Below are positions 42,530 through 51,950 of a stretch of DNA of 64,000 nucleotides, piece by piece. The stretch is taken from positions 45,958 through 109,957 of the forward strand of contig JAFSRN010000003.1 of the NCBI GenBank assembly GCA_017446095.1, written 5' to 3'. Numbering within the stretch: position 1 is the stretch's first letter; each line of letters starts with the position of its first letter. A program made the position numbers and the translations under genes. The notes under the pieces are model-generated. The model was not told the DNA's origin. It saw nothing but the letters and a program-made list of their open reading frames with translations, and made no database searches. This stretch comes from Eubacterium sp. Lineage in GTDB: Bacteria; Bacillota; Clostridia; Oscillospirales; Acutalibacteraceae.

Positions 42530-43350
42530 ATAACCATGCCTCCTTCATCTCTGCCGTCGTCAAAGTGGTTCATAATGCCGAGGCAGATGAATATCAGTAT
42601 CATCAGCACAAAGCTCAGCGCCGCGCCGAGGTTGTAGTTGTTGGCAGTCTGGAACTGCGCCTCAATAACGTCGCCGATCAGCACAATCTGACCGCCGCCG
42701 AGTTTTTGCGTGATATAGAAGGTGGATACACACGGCACAAATACCATGGTAACGCCGCTCAACAGCCCGGGAAGCGAAAGCGGCAGTATAACTCGCCTGA
42801 AGGTGTACACCTTGTTAGAACCCAAATCCTGCGCTGCTTCAATCAGTGAGCCGTCAAGCTTTGACAGCACCGAGTAAATCGGCAGTATCATATAAGGTAA
42901 AAAGTTGTAAACCATGCCGAGTATTACTGCACCCGGCGTGTTTATAAGGTGTGCAGGGGACAGGTGCAGGAATTCAAACAAGCTATTGATTACGCCCGTG
43001 TCGCCAAGAATTGTCATAAGGCTGTATGTGCGGATGAGGAAGTTCATCCACATCGGCAGCATAACAAGCAGCACGATTGTGCGCTGTGTTCTTTCCGTGT
43101 GCTTTGATAAAAAGTATGCAAACGGATAGCCGAGCAGCAGGCAGATTACTGTTGCCGCCAGTCCGTAAAGCACGGATAGCAGTATTGTTGAAAAATATGC
43201 AGGTATCTGCTCAAAGTTACTCAGCGTGAACGCGCCGCTTTTGTCTGTGATAGCGTATATAAACACCATTATAAGCGGCGCTACGATAAACAGTGCCGCC
43301 CACAAAAAGTACGGCTTGTCAAGCAGGTTTATTTTTGAACGCTTTGTCAT
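42526..43350 (-). CDS. potB: Spermidine/putrescine ABC transporter permease
   Basis: A 274-residue permease with about six membrane helices. The EAA loop is [21 protein letters not shown], and the N-terminus [21 protein letters not shown] is typical for PotB. It pairs with PotC to form the channel. It overlaps potA and potC by 4 nt each. Confidence 0.93.
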   Translation of the reverse strand: MTKRSKINLLDKPYFLWAALFIVAPLIMVFIYAITDKSGAFTLSNFEQIPAYFSTILLSVLYGLAATVICLLLGYPFAYFLSKHTERTQRTIVLLVMLPMWMNFLIRTYSLMTILGDTGVINSLFEFLHLSPAHLINTPGAVILGMVYNFLPYMILPIYSVLSKLDGSLIEAAQDLGSNKVYTFRRVILPLSLPGLLSGVTMVFVPCVSTFYITQKLGGGQIVLIGDVIEAQFQTANNYNLGAALSFVLMILIFICLGIMNHFDDGRDEGGMVI

Positions 43351-44480
43351 TCCTCTTCATCCTCCCAGTTATAAGAAGCGTCAGAGATATGATCCATCTC
43401 GTCCGAAAAGTATGAGTAGTCGCCGAATTCGCCCGAATACTCGCTGCGTTTCATAATATGAATAGCGTCAGGCTCAATGTACATACCGATTTTATCGCCG
43501 ACTTTAAGCCCTTCCTGTGTTGTCTGTATCATCCAGATAAAACCGCCAACGTCAACAAGTATTTCAAAATGAACACCTTTGAACGTAACGCCCGTGATTG
43601 TGCCGCTGAGCGCAGCCTTTGCGCCAACCTCAACAATCTTGATGTCCTCCGGGCGCACAACAGCCTCAACAAATTCATTCTTCTCAAATCCAGAGTCAAG
43701 GCACTTGAACTTAACGCCGCCAAAGGTAACCTTGTAGTCATCAAGCATAATCGCGTCAACGATGTTCGATTCGCCGATAAAGTCCGCAACAAACGCGTTA
43801 ACAGGCTCATTATAAATGTCCTCGGGTGTGCCAATCTGCTGAATCTTGCCCTTGTCCATAACCACAACGGTGTCGCTCATTGACAGTGCTTCTTCCTGGT
43901 CATGCGTAACGTAGATGAACGTGATGCCGAGTTCCTGCTGAATGTTTTTGAGTTCGCGCTGCATATCCTTGCGCAGCTTTAAGTCAAGCGCGCCAAGCGG
44001 CTCATCAAGCAGTAAAACGTGCGGATTATTAGCAAGTGCGCGCGCAATTGCCACACGCTGCTGCTGACCGCCCGATAGCGAATCAATAGTACGCTTTTCA
44101 AACCCTTTGAGGTTTACAAGCTCAAGCATCTTTGCAACGGTTTTGCGCACCTCGTCCTTCGGCTTCTTCATAATCTGCGGACCGAAGGCAATGTTTTCAT
44201 ACACATTTAAATGCGAAAAAAGAGCATAACGCTGAAAAATGGTGTTAACCTTCCTCTTGTGAGGCGGCACATCATTTATCCTTTTACCTTCAAAGATAAC
44301 CTCGCCGCTGTCAGGCTTAAGAAAGCCCGCAATAGCGCGCAGCGTAGTGGTTTTACCGCATCCCGAAGGTCCAAGCAGTGTTATGAACTCTTTTTCGTTT
44401 ATATAGAGATTCAGTTTATCTAAAACGGTATTGTCACCGTAACTTACAGTAATGTCCTTTAATTCAATTATTCTTTTCAA
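43347..44480 (-). CDS. potA: Spermidine/putrescine ABC transporter ATP-binding protein
   Basis: A 377-residue ABC ATPase with a C-terminal TOBE-like domain. Walker A is GPSGCGKTT, the signature is [15 protein letters not shown], Walker B is [11 protein letters not shown], and the switch His is in VTHDQEEAL. The last 130 residues carry the TOBE fold and an acidic tail (NWEDEEE). It is the first gene of potABCD-gph, with a near-consensus promoter upstream. Confidence 0.95.
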   Translation of the reverse strand: MKRIIELKDITVSYGDNTVLDKLNLYINEKEFITLLGPSGCGKTTTLRAIAGFLKPDSGEVIFEGKRINDVPPHKRKVNTIFQRYALFSHLNVYENIAFGPQIMKKPKDEVRKTVAKMLELVNLKGFEKRTIDSLSGGQQQRVAIARALANNPHVLLLDEPLGALDLKLRKDMQRELKNIQQELGITFIYVTHDQEEALSMSDTVVVMDKGKIQQIGTPEDIYNEPVNAFVADFIGESNIVDAIMLDDYKVTFGGVKFKCLDSGFEKNEFVEAVVRPEDIKIVEVGAKAALSGTITGVTFKGVHFEILVDVGGFIWMIQTTQEGLKVGDKIGMYIEPDAIHIMKRSEYSGEFGDYSYFSDEMDHISDASYNWEDEEE

Positions 44481-44534
44481 TATCCTCTTCCTTTTTGCTT
44501 TCGCCCCGATTTACAAATTCCTTTGTATGTGATT

Positions 44535-44563
44535 AATATATAATTTTTTCAAAATAAAGTCAA
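44535..44563 (-). promoter_or_regulatory. Promoter of the potABCD-gph operon
   Basis: Minus strand TTGACT (44563-44558), 17-bp spacer, TATATT (44540-44535). Confidence 0.8.
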
Positions 44564-44572
44564 TATATTTAT

Positions 44573-44611
44573 AAAAACACAAACTGTTTTTTCACAATTT
44601 GTGTTTTTATC
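44573..44611 (-). terminator. Terminator after MBOAT-SGNH pair 1
   Basis: Stem AAAAACACAAA / TTTGTGTTTTT directly downstream of the stop of the SGNH gene. Confidence 0.7.
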
Positions 44612-45646
44612 CTACTTGATATATTGTGAATAAGGAGAGTGTATTTTTGCCTCAACGTAAGAATCATAAAAGCTGTTCAATTTATTATCAGCTACTATAC
44701 GATTATTATAAAAATCTGCAAAGCAAGTTGTAAAAGCTATACCACCTTTTTCACTCATATGAAAGCTATCACAATATGAATACTTGTCACTGAAAAAGGA
44801 ATTCTTTTCTTTATACAGATTAAAATCGTAAACCGGTGTGTTTAGTTTTAAACTAAACTCATCCAAATAATTTTTTATATAATCTAAGTTTTTTTGCGCC
44901 CAAGTATATTCATCTGAATATGGAAGAATTACAAAGAACGCATTGATATTGTTATCATTGCATAACTTAATGATTTCGTTGTATTCTTGAACGAAGTCAA
45001 TATTAGTGTTTATTGAAAGTTCTGTTGAATTATAAGTTTGAATTGCTTTGTCGCGATTTAAATACAAGTTGTTTTCTTCCTTCGGATACCAACCTTTTGC
45101 ACTTTTTTCGCTATTATTAGAATTTAAAAAAGCAAGGGATTTCCACGATGACAAACCGGATACTAATAGTCGCGAGTAAATATCCATAGATTCGTTAATG
45201 CTGGAATGATTATGCAGGAATACCACTCTGTCAGCAAAACTATCGAGCCTCTGAACTGTAACAGAATCACCGTCACCATGTTCATTTTCAGGTGTTCTGC
45301 CAAAAGTTGTGCAAGAAATCTGAATAGCAACATTCTTGATCTTGTTACGTTTAATCTCTTTTTTCAATAAATAATATGTGCTGCCAGATGTCAGCATTGT
45401 TTCAGACAAATTGTAACTAGTACATCCGGTTTTTGAATCAAAAATATCCGGCGAGAATGCAGTCATGCCATCAGAATCGCCGATAAATAGAAAGTCATAA
45501 TTACCGGCTGTTTCTTTCCTGTAGCTTGCATCAGAATAGTAATTACACTCTGATATAATCATTGGTTCAATAATTATGGCGGAAATAATTGCTACGACTA
45601 GCAATAACAGAGTAGTTATAAAAATAGTTTTTTTAAAAGTTTGCAT
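44612..45646 (-). CDS. SGNH/DltD-like partner protein of MBOAT pair 1
   Basis: A 344-residue membrane-anchored protein with one N-terminal helix (about residues 5-30) and an outside SGNH-like domain. The nucleophile block is FLFIGDSDGMTAF and the catalytic Asp-His block is DSFHMSEKGG. Such proteins complete acyl transfer to surface polymers after an MBOAT protein has carried the acyl group across the membrane. I take ATG 45646; an in-frame GTG at 45658 just after GGGGGGCAG is an alternative. It overlaps the MBOAT gene by 14 nt. The gene is strongly AT-rich compared with pot genes. Confidence 0.8.
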   Translation of the reverse strand: MQTFKKTIFITTLLLLVVAIISAIIIEPMIISECNYYSDASYRKETAGNYDFLFIGDSDGMTAFSPDIFDSKTGCTSYNLSETMLTSGSTYYLLKKEIKRNKIKNVAIQISCTTFGRTPENEHGDGDSVTVQRLDSFADRVVFLHNHSSINESMDIYSRLLVSGLSSWKSLAFLNSNNSEKSAKGWYPKEENNLYLNRDKAIQTYNSTELSINTNIDFVQEYNEIIKLCNDNNINAFFVILPYSDEYTWAQKNLDYIKNYLDEFSLKLNTPVYDFNLYKEKNSFFSDKYSYCDSFHMSEKGGIAFTTCFADFYNNRIVADNKLNSFYDSYVEAKIHSPYSQYIK

Positions 45647-47240
45647 ACATGAATGCACCTGCCCCCCAAGTAGCTTCAACACCAAACGATGCAATAAGTA
45701 TAATTGCACAAGACATTATAAGAATACGGACAAATAAAGGAAGTTTATTGAAATAATAGCGTATCGGGCGCCTTCTTTGTAAAAGAGATGAAATAAACAT
45801 AAGACAAACACCTGCAAATGCAATAAATAGGTTTATAATTGTAAGATTTGAACCGGAACTTACATTAGGTAAAAGATTAAAAATATTTAAAGATAACGAC
45901 ACATCAGTGAAGACTTTTGCAAAATATTTAAAACCATTTCCTGATAACGCACTAACGGCAGCTATAACTTCCAAAAGCATTAATACAACGAATGTTCTTG
46001 ATATCTGGAACATCTTAAATCCTTTTGATTTTTCGTTGATTTTTAACTTTAACTTCATTTTTTCGTATAACGGGGAGAACCACAATGAGGTAATTATAAA
46101 GAATGCGTTACCTAATCCCCACATAATATAAGTCCAAGAAGCATCGTGCCACAGACCGATAAAGAGCCATACAAATAATAAAGCTATAGTTGATAATAAT
46201 TGACGCGAGAAGAAGTCGCCAAATCGTTTTTTTGTGTGTTTGGAAAGTTTGATATTCCATTTTGAAAACGCAACCGGGTAGTAAACATACTTCCGTAACC
46301 ATGCACCCAATGTTATATGCCAACGTCTCCAAAACTCTGTTACCGATTTAGAAAAGAATGGTCTGTTAAAGTTTTCAGATAGCTTTATTCCGAGCATTTG
46401 GCAATATCCACACATTATATCCATATAACCGGAAAAATCCGCATAAAGCTGAATCATATATAATAACGCGCATATCAAACAGGTTGTTCCGCTATAATTA
46501 TTGTAATTTGAAAGGCCTTCAGTAACATAGGGTGAAAGAAAATCGGCAATTGCCATTTTTTTAAAAAAGCCCCATAATAAGCGCTGAAAACCGTATGAAT
46601 AATTTTGATATGATAGTTTGTGTGAAGAGAATAAATCTTTTGATAATTCTTCAAAGTCATTAATTGGTCCCTGTGTTATCTGAGGAAAAAAAGATACAAA
46701 TAACAGAGTTTTAAAGAAGTTCTTTTCACGCACAGTTTTGCCCCAAAATACGTCAATAAGATATCCCGTGGCTTGTAAGGTGTAGTATGAAATTCCCAAT
46801 GGGGCAATAATACTAAAAGTATTGTTGATTGTTTTTAAGTTGAAAATGCTAATAACAGCATTAATCTGTGTGATGAAAAAGTGACTGTATTTGAAAATGA
46901 CAAGTAGCGAAAAGTTGATTATTAAAGCAAGTATTAGTACTAACTGCTTTTTCTTTTTCGCTTTGGCTTTGTATTCCTTTTTTGCTTCTTTAGTTAAGGT
47001 GGATTTATTGTTTTTTATGTACGTTTTAGTGCTAACATCAATATTTTCAAACAACAAGCACCCAATATAAATTGATAAAGATGTTATGAAAACATATATT
47101 ATTCCAATGTTTGAACATACATAATAAAAGAATAGACTTGATAATAAGAGAATTACCCATTGAATTCGTTTTGGAACAATATAATATACAAATAATGTAA
47201 TAAAAATAAATATTAAAAAAGTTAGAGAAGTAATTGACAT
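45633..47240 (-). CDS. MBOAT-family membrane O-acyltransferase (pair 1)
   Basis: A 535-residue polytopic protein of the DltB/AlgI family. The conserved histidine regions are EFWRRWHITLGAWLRKYVY and IGLWHDASWTYIMWG. Compared with the other two MBOATs in the window it lacks the YIPLGGxR block after the first region and has a long Lys-rich cytosolic loop near residues 75-95. It probably moves acetyl groups from acetyl-CoA to the outer side for surface glycan acetylation. It has its own consensus promoter and is clearly AT-rich. Confidence 0.9.
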   Translation of the reverse strand: MSITSLTFLIFIFITLFVYYIVPKRIQWVILLLSSLFFYYVCSNIGIIYVFITSLSIYIGCLLFENIDVSTKTYIKNNKSTLTKEAKKEYKAKAKKKKQLVLILALIINFSLLVIFKYSHFFITQINAVISIFNLKTINNTFSIIAPLGISYYTLQATGYLIDVFWGKTVREKNFFKTLLFVSFFPQITQGPINDFEELSKDLFSSHKLSYQNYSYGFQRLLWGFFKKMAIADFLSPYVTEGLSNYNNYSGTTCLICALLYMIQLYADFSGYMDIMCGYCQMLGIKLSENFNRPFFSKSVTEFWRRWHITLGAWLRKYVYYPVAFSKWNIKLSKHTKKRFGDFFSRQLLSTIALLFVWLFIGLWHDASWTYIMWGLGNAFFIITSLWFSPLYEKMKLKLKINEKSKGFKMFQISRTFVVLMLLEVIAAVSALSGNGFKYFAKVFTDVSLSLNIFNLLPNVSSGSNLTIINLFIAFAGVCLMFISSLLQRRRPIRYYFNKLPLFVRILIMSCAIILIASFGVEATWGAGAFMYANF

Positions 47241-47266
47241 AAGAATACCTATACATATTTTTTCTA

Positions 47267-47295
47267 ATTATACTTTATTTATAAATTTAAGTCAA
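47267..47295 (-). promoter_or_regulatory. Promoter of MBOAT-SGNH pair 1
   Basis: Minus strand TTGACT (47295-47290), 17-bp spacer, TATAAT (47272-47267). Confidence 0.88.
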
Positions 47296-47315
47296 TGCGA
47301 AAGTTTAAGAATAAT

Positions 47316-47342
47316 AGGACTGACATTTTATTTGTCAGTCCA
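47316..47342 (-). terminator. Terminator of dpaAB
   Basis: Minus-strand stem GGACTGACA / TGTCAGTCC followed by TATTATTCTT, 6 nt past the dpaB stop. Confidence 0.82.
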
Positions 47343-47347
47343 AGAAT

Positions 47348-47911
47348 CTAATATATTATTCTATTTATTCTTTTTCCTTCGGCTGCAAGCAAAATTGTGC
47401 GCTCAATCAGGCTGAAATCGCATACCATGGATTTAGGCTTTTTGTCGCAGTCATCCATGCCAAAAGGAACTAAATAGTAGTTCTTGTAATTCATCAAAGC
47501 GCCTATGTTTTTTGCTGCCGCACCCAGCGCATCATTGGTAGAAACGCCAATAACTACGGGCTTTGAGTTGCGCAGGTGCGATTTAACCGCCATCGTAACA
47601 CAGGTGTCCGTAACGCCGTTGGCAAGTTTTGCAAGCGTGTTGCCCGTGCAGGGCGCAACAACGAGGATATCAAACATATCCTTTGGTCCTATCGGCTCTG
47701 CGCCTGTGATTGTGCGGATAATCTCTTTGCCGCAGACATCCTCAATCTCTGCGTTAATATAGCTTGCTTTACCGAATCTCGTATTTGTGTTGTAAGCGTT
47801 TTCGCTCATAATCGGTGTGACGTCATAGCCTTTTTCAACCAGTTCGCTCATCGTGTCAATCGCTTTCCTGAACGTGCAAAATGAGCCGGTAAGGCAGTAA
47901 CCTATTCTCAA
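47348..47911 (-). CDS. dpaB: Dipicolinate synthase subunit B (SpoVFB)
   Basis: A 187-residue flavoprotein-like subunit of dipicolinate synthase, which makes dipicolinic acid in the mother cell for deposition in the spore core. The start MRIGYCLTGSFCTFRKAID, the VVAPCTGNTLAKLANGVTD block and the late PFGMDDCDKKP are characteristic. It overlaps dpaA by 4 nt. Its presence shows that the organism makes, or recently made, endospores; many clostridia use EtfA instead of DpaAB, so this is also a lineage mark. Confidence 0.93.
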   Translation of the reverse strand: MRIGYCLTGSFCTFRKAIDTMSELVEKGYDVTPIMSENAYNTNTRFGKASYINAEIEDVCGKEIIRTITGAEPIGPKDMFDILVVAPCTGNTLAKLANGVTDTCVTMAVKSHLRNSKPVVIGVSTNDALGAAAKNIGALMNYKNYYLVPFGMDDCDKKPKSMVCDFSLIERTILLAAEGKRINRIIY

Positions 47912-48627
47912 GCAAAAACCCCCTTTACCATAATATCAACAGTTTCGGCAACAACCTTTCCTGCTGATTCAGGCGAGCATTTTGCCGGTATACCTCTCGC
48001 TGTAATCAGGTTAATACCAAGATGCTTTGCAAAGTGAACGTCAACACCGCCGGGGAATGAAGCAAGGTCAATCAGTACTGCACCTTTTTTCAGCGCGCGC
48101 AGCTCATCCTCGTTAAAAACAGGGTGAGGTACCGTGTTGAATATATATGAGTAGTCATTTCGCTTCGTTAAATCGCTGAATCTGATTGTATCCGCGCAGT
48201 TTGATTGCGCAAGCGTAATCGCTTCATCACTTCTTGCACAAACGGTAATATTGTTTGTAAACGGCGCAATGTACCTGTGCAGCGCCTTTGCAATTCTGCC
48301 ATAGCCTACAAGCAAAACCTTTGCATTTATCATGCTATATTCACAGTTATTGATTGCTATAGCAAGCGCGCCTTCCGCTGTAAGATAAGCATTTTTGAGC
48401 GCAAACACTTCATTTTTAGTGTAATCGTAAACATTATTATCAGAAACGTTACCTGCAAAGCAGGGGATTTCGTACTTTAGCAGACTGCCTACAGGGTTAA
48501 CTCCAAGCAAAACAAAATCTGCCTCGTTTTCGACTTTTGCTTCATTATAACCCATATCTTGTAAAAATTTTGATGCATATTCAATTCGTTTATCACTTAA
48601 ATCGGGTACATAAAACCGCTTGTTCAT
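47908..48627 (-). CDS. dpaA: Dipicolinate synthase subunit A (SpoVFA)
   Basis: A 239-residue NAD(P)-binding subunit. The Rossmann loop is VLLVGYGRIAKALHRYI, and the substrate region includes FNTVPHPVFNEDEL and IDLASFPGGVD. It is somewhat shorter than the Bacillus protein (about 300 residues), with loss in the N-terminal domain. Start ATG 48627 has GAGATG upstream; an ATG at 48642 in frame has none. A sigma-K-like promoter lies upstream, as expected for mother-cell expression. Confidence 0.9.
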   Translation of the reverse strand: MNKRFYVPDLSDKRIEYASKFLQDMGYNEAKVENEADFVLLGVNPVGSLLKYEIPCFAGNVSDNNVYDYTKNEVFALKNAYLTAEGALAIAINNCEYSMINAKVLLVGYGRIAKALHRYIAPFTNNITVCARSDEAITLAQSNCADTIRFSDLTKRNDYSYIFNTVPHPVFNEDELRALKKGAVLIDLASFPGGVDVHFAKHLGINLITARGIPAKCSPESAGKVVAETVDIMVKGVFA

Positions 48628-48661
48628 ACCATCATCTCGCATAAAAAGTTGTTGTCTTTTA

Positions 48662-48689
48662 CATTTTATGTAAGAATGTTAAATTGGGT
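48662..48689 (-). promoter_or_regulatory. Sigma-K-like sporulation promoter of dpaAB
   Basis: Minus strand AC (48689-48688), 17 bp, then CATAAAATG (48670-48662). The sigma-K consensus is AC-N17-CATANNNTA, so all but the last base agree. It starts about 35 nt before the dpaA start codon. Confidence 0.6.
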
Positions 48690-48710
48690 GTTTATTTTTT
48701 AGATGAAAAG

Positions 48711-48719
48711 TGATATAAT
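48711..48719 (+). promoter_or_regulatory. Extended -10 promoter of murC operon
   Basis: TGA precedes TATAAT (48714-48719), an extended -10 element. The -35 region (TTTATT at 17 bp) is weak. Confidence 0.6.
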
Positions 48720-48757
48720 ATACTGAATTAATTTAAGTATATTCGGAGGACACCGAT

Positions 48758-50137
48758 TTGAAAAATATAGATACCTTGCTTAAAGAGAGCAAAAACATTC
48801 ATTTTATCGGCATCGGCGGCGCGGGTATGTGCCCGATTGCGGAGATTCTATTGTCGCTCGGCTACAACGTCAGTGGCTCTGATAATAACGATACTGAAAC
48901 TTTTCGCCGCATAGAAAAAGAGGGCGCAAAGGTTTACCTCGGTCAGGTTAAGGATAATATTGCCGATAACACCGACCTTGTTATCTACACAAATGCTATC
49001 CTCAAGGGTAATGAGGAACTTGAATACGCAAAAGCAAATTTCCCATGCTTTGAGCGTGCGGAGGTGCTTGGCGCACTCAGTAGACTTTTCACAAATTGCA
49101 TCGGCATTTGCGGTACTCACGGCAAAACCACTACATCATCAATGACTACGCAGGTTCTGCTTGAAGCAGGGCTTGACCCGTCCGCTGTTATCGGCGGTAA
49201 ATTGCCTATTATCGACGCGTACGGCAGATACGGCGACAGTCAGAATTTCGTGTGCGAAAGCTGCGAGTTTAATAATACGTTCCTGCATATGAACCCTGAT
49301 ATAGCTGTTGTGCTGAATATTGACGAGGATCACCTTGACTTCTTCGGCAACCTTGATAATATCAAGAAAGCGTTCAGGGAATTCTGCGACCTCACCACCA
49401 GAACAATTATCTATAACGGCGATGATCAGAACACGATTGACACGCTCAAAGGCATCGAGGGCAAAAAACTCATATCTGTCGGCACAAAGGACGGCAACGA
49501 GTGGCAGGCTAAAAATGTGGTTATACCCGGCGGTTTCCACAGCGAGTACGATGTTTACCACAACGGTGAGTTTGTAACTAAAGTTGAACTTTCAGTACCC
49601 GGTGAGCACAATATCCTCAACTCTCTTTGCGCGTTTGTTGCTGCTTATGAAAGCGGCGCAGATGTTGAGAGCATCTGCCGAGGACTCAAGGCGTTCGGTG
49701 GCGCTGCAAGACGTTTTGAGCTGCTTGGCAAGTACAAGGGCGTAACTTTTGCAGACGACTATGCGCACCATCCTGCGGAAATCAAAGTAACGCTTGAAGC
49801 CGCAAAAAAGATGGGCTATAAGCACGTCTGGGCGGTGCATCAGCCTTTTACCTACACAAGAACTTCGCTGCTTCTTGACGATTTTGCAAAGGTTCTTTCA
49901 ATTGCAGATAGGGTTGTTATTAGCGAGATTATGGGCTCGCGCGAGGTGAATACAATCGGTATCAAAGCAACCGACCTTTCCGAAAAAATCGACGGCGCAG
50001 TTCAGCTTGATACCTTCCAGGAAATCTGCGACTATGTTTGCGAAAATGCAGAGGACGGCGACCTTGTTATCACCCTCGGCTGCGGCGATGTTTACAAAGT
50101 AGCACGTATGATGTGCGAGAAGATGAAGAATGAATAA
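48758..50137 (+). CDS. murC: UDP-N-acetylmuramate--L-alanine ligase
   Basis: Adds L-Ala to UDP-MurNAc in peptidoglycan synthesis, using ATP. It opens with HFIGIGGAGMCPIAEILLSLG (UDP-binding), the ATP loop is CGTHGKTTTSSMT, and the Mur-ligase blocks ESCEFNNTFL and DDYAHHPAEI follow. The 459-residue length is normal. The start codon is TTG 48758, with CGGAGGA 7 nt upstream. Its end overlaps the CYTH gene by 8 nt, so it heads a four-gene overlapping operon. Confidence 0.95.
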   Translation: MKNIDTLLKESKNIHFIGIGGAGMCPIAEILLSLGYNVSGSDNNDTETFRRIEKEGAKVYLGQVKDNIADNTDLVIYTNAILKGNEELEYAKANFPCFERAEVLGALSRLFTNCIGICGTHGKTTTSSMTTQVLLEAGLDPSAVIGGKLPIIDAYGRYGDSQNFVCESCEFNNTFLHMNPDIAVVLNIDEDHLDFFGNLDNIKKAFREFCDLTTRTIIYNGDDQNTIDTLKGIEGKKLISVGTKDGNEWQAKNVVIPGGFHSEYDVYHNGEFVTKVELSVPGEHNILNSLCAFVAAYESGADVESICRGLKAFGGAARRFELLGKYKGVTFADDYAHHPAEIKVTLEAAKKMGYKHVWAVHQPFTYTRTSLLLDDFAKVLSIADRVVISEIMGSREVNTIGIKATDLSEKIDGAVQLDTFQEICDYVCENAEDGDLVITLGCGDVYKVARMMCEKMKNE

Positions 50138-50621
50138 CGATTCACACATTGAACTTGAAAAGAAGTTTTTGATTGAATATCCCGACCTGCAGGCGCTTGC
50201 GAAGTATAATCCGATTAAGTACGAAATTGAGCAGATTTATCTGATTTCGGAAGTCGGTTCGCACCGCATCAGAAAGCGCTCACACTTCGGCATACCTACT
50301 TTTTTTGAAACGCTTAAAGTGCGCATTAATAACTCAAAATGCCGCGAGTTTGAGGATGTTATTACAGAACCCGAGTACGAGCAGTTGAAGTTGACTGCTG
50401 ACCCTAAAAAGCATCCTATATATAAGGATAGGTATGTCTTTTCATACGGCGGTAAAGTGCTTGAACTCGACGTTTTTCCGTTCTGGAGTGACAAAGCGTT
50501 CCTCGAAATTGAACTTGAAAGCGAAGTGGATGAGTACTCCGTACCGCCTGAAATAAGGATAATCAAGGATGTTTCCGACGACCCGAAGTATAAAAACAAC
50601 TATTTAGCGAGAAATAAATGA
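50130..50621 (+). CDS. CYTH-domain protein
   Basis: A 163-residue CYTH protein. The ExExK signature is in HIELEKKFLI, and the alternating acidic/basic strands of the triphosphate tunnel follow (HRIRKR, LELDVFPF, FLEIELESE). Relatives are class IV adenylyl cyclases, thiamine-triphosphatases and inorganic triphosphatases; the motif does not tell them apart. It overlaps murC by 8 nt and the next gene by 4 nt. Confidence 0.87.
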   Translation: MNNDSHIELEKKFLIEYPDLQALAKYNPIKYEIEQIYLISEVGSHRIRKRSHFGIPTFFETLKVRINNSKCREFEDVITEPEYEQLKLTADPKKHPIYKDRYVFSYGGKVLELDVFPFWSDKAFLEIELESEVDEYSVPPEIRIIKDVSDDPKYKNNYLARNK

Positions 50622-51577
50622 TAATAGTTAAGCCTACATATTATAAGGATTTTAAGTGCATAGCAGGGGACTGCCCCGATTCCTGTTGCCAGGGATGGGA
50701 AGTTGACGCTGACGAGGAATCGCTTGAATACTACAAAACCCTTGATCCATTGCTTGAAATCAAACAGCGCATTGACCGTGTGCTTGATAAGGACGAATTC
50801 GGTAACACGATATTTGAACTTGCGGCAAAAAAACGCTGTCCGTTCCTGAACAGTGAGAATCTCTGCGATATGCACATTGCAATCGGCGGCGAGCACACAC
50901 CTTTCACCTGCCGCACCTTCCCGCGATTTATCCACGATTTCGGCGGAACAAGGGAAATTGGCATATCGTTTTCCTGCCCAGTAGCAGCGGATATGATGTA
51001 CAATCTTGACGGTCATCTGCAGTTCGAAACCGAATACATGGACGAACTGCCTACGCTCAATGACATTGATGCTGCTACATATATGAAGTTAAAAAAAGCG
51101 CGCGAGCATGCGTTTGATATTATGTTTTCAAGTAAGCATATTACAAAAAGGCTCCGTGAGTTACTTGAATTCGCCGAGCAGTTACAGGCAGAGCTTGACG
51201 ATTATGAGGAAGCGAATACGCCAATTTCATTTCAGGACGTATTCAGAAACCCCGAGCTAATAAACCCAGAGTGGCAGCAAAAGGTAGACAATATGCAGGT
51301 TAAACCGATTGCGGACACCTCGGTGAACGAGAACATAGCAGCATATTTTATCTATAAATACTTCCTTGATGCGGTGTTTGACCTCGACGTACTGTCGAAA
51401 GTCAAAATGGCAGTTATCGGCGTACTGATCAACACATACTTCGGCGAGGATGCCTGGACTGTACACCTCTGGTCAAAGGAAACCGAGCACTCACAGTACA
51501 ATATGGACAGATACAAAAAACTGCTCAAGGAGGCAAAATGCCTTAAATCAAGCAGTCTTAAGGAGATGTTAGTATGA
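50618..51577 (+). CDS. FliB-like protein (flagellin lysine-N-methylase family)
   Basis: A 319-residue protein with the FliB/YkgJ-type cysteine pattern: CIAGDCPDSCCQGW at the N-terminus, then KKRCPFL, CDMHIAIG, CRTFPRF and ISFSCPVA. The cysteines probably bind metal or a cluster. FliB methylates flagellin lysines in Salmonella, but no flagellar gene is seen here and the family is widespread in clostridia without them, so the substrate is open. It overlaps both neighbours by 4 nt. Confidence 0.8.
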   Translation: MIIVKPTYYKDFKCIAGDCPDSCCQGWEVDADEESLEYYKTLDPLLEIKQRIDRVLDKDEFGNTIFELAAKKRCPFLNSENLCDMHIAIGGEHTPFTCRTFPRFIHDFGGTREIGISFSCPVAADMMYNLDGHLQFETEYMDELPTLNDIDAATYMKLKKAREHAFDIMFSSKHITKRLRELLEFAEQLQAELDDYEEANTPISFQDVFRNPELINPEWQQKVDNMQVKPIADTSVNENIAAYFIYKYFLDAVFDLDVLSKVKMAVIGVLINTYFGEDAWTVHLWSKETEHSQYNMDRYKKLLKEAKCLKSSSLKEMLV

Positions 51578-51909
51578 CAACAAAAGAACTGGCACAGGCT
51601 GTGCTTGACGCTGTAAGCGCCTGCCCTGAATTTAAACAGGCAGCACAGAACTACATTGACACAATCGGCACAGATAAAGAGGCTGAGGCAGGCAAAATAC
51701 TCATTGCGGAAGCAGAAGAGGATATCGCTTCTATTGATAACACTATTGCGTTCTTCCAAAGTGATATGGCAGCGCAGATTTTCGGCGCAGACATTGCTGC
51801 AGAAAAACTTGCTCACGCACAGCAAATCAAGGCTGACGGCGCAATCTACTGCGACTGCCCCGGCTGCACCGCAGCGCTTGCAATTATCAAAAACAAAGAT
51901 TTGTTCTGA
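51574..51909 (+). CDS. Small acidic helical protein, 111 aa
   Basis: The protein is Ala/Glu-rich and probably all helical, ending with a CDCPGC cysteine cluster (YCDCPGCTAALAIIKNKDLF). I recall similar small clostridial proteins being labelled Hsp90-like by automatic pipelines, but nothing here resembles Hsp90. It overlaps the FliB-like gene by 4 nt and ends the murC operon. The cysteine cluster may bind metal. Function unknown. Confidence 0.7.
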   Translation: MTTKELAQAVLDAVSACPEFKQAAQNYIDTIGTDKEAEAGKILIAEAEEDIASIDNTIAFFQSDMAAQIFGADIAAEKLAHAQQIKADGAIYCDCPGCTAALAIIKNKDLF

Positions 51910-51950
51910 TTATCAAACTTCCCGCAATGGGTAGTTTTTAATTTTTATTA

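Noticed and set aside
50618-51577. FliB-like gene as evidence of flagella
   Set aside because: No flagellar gene is in the window and the family occurs widely in clostridia without a flagellar context.
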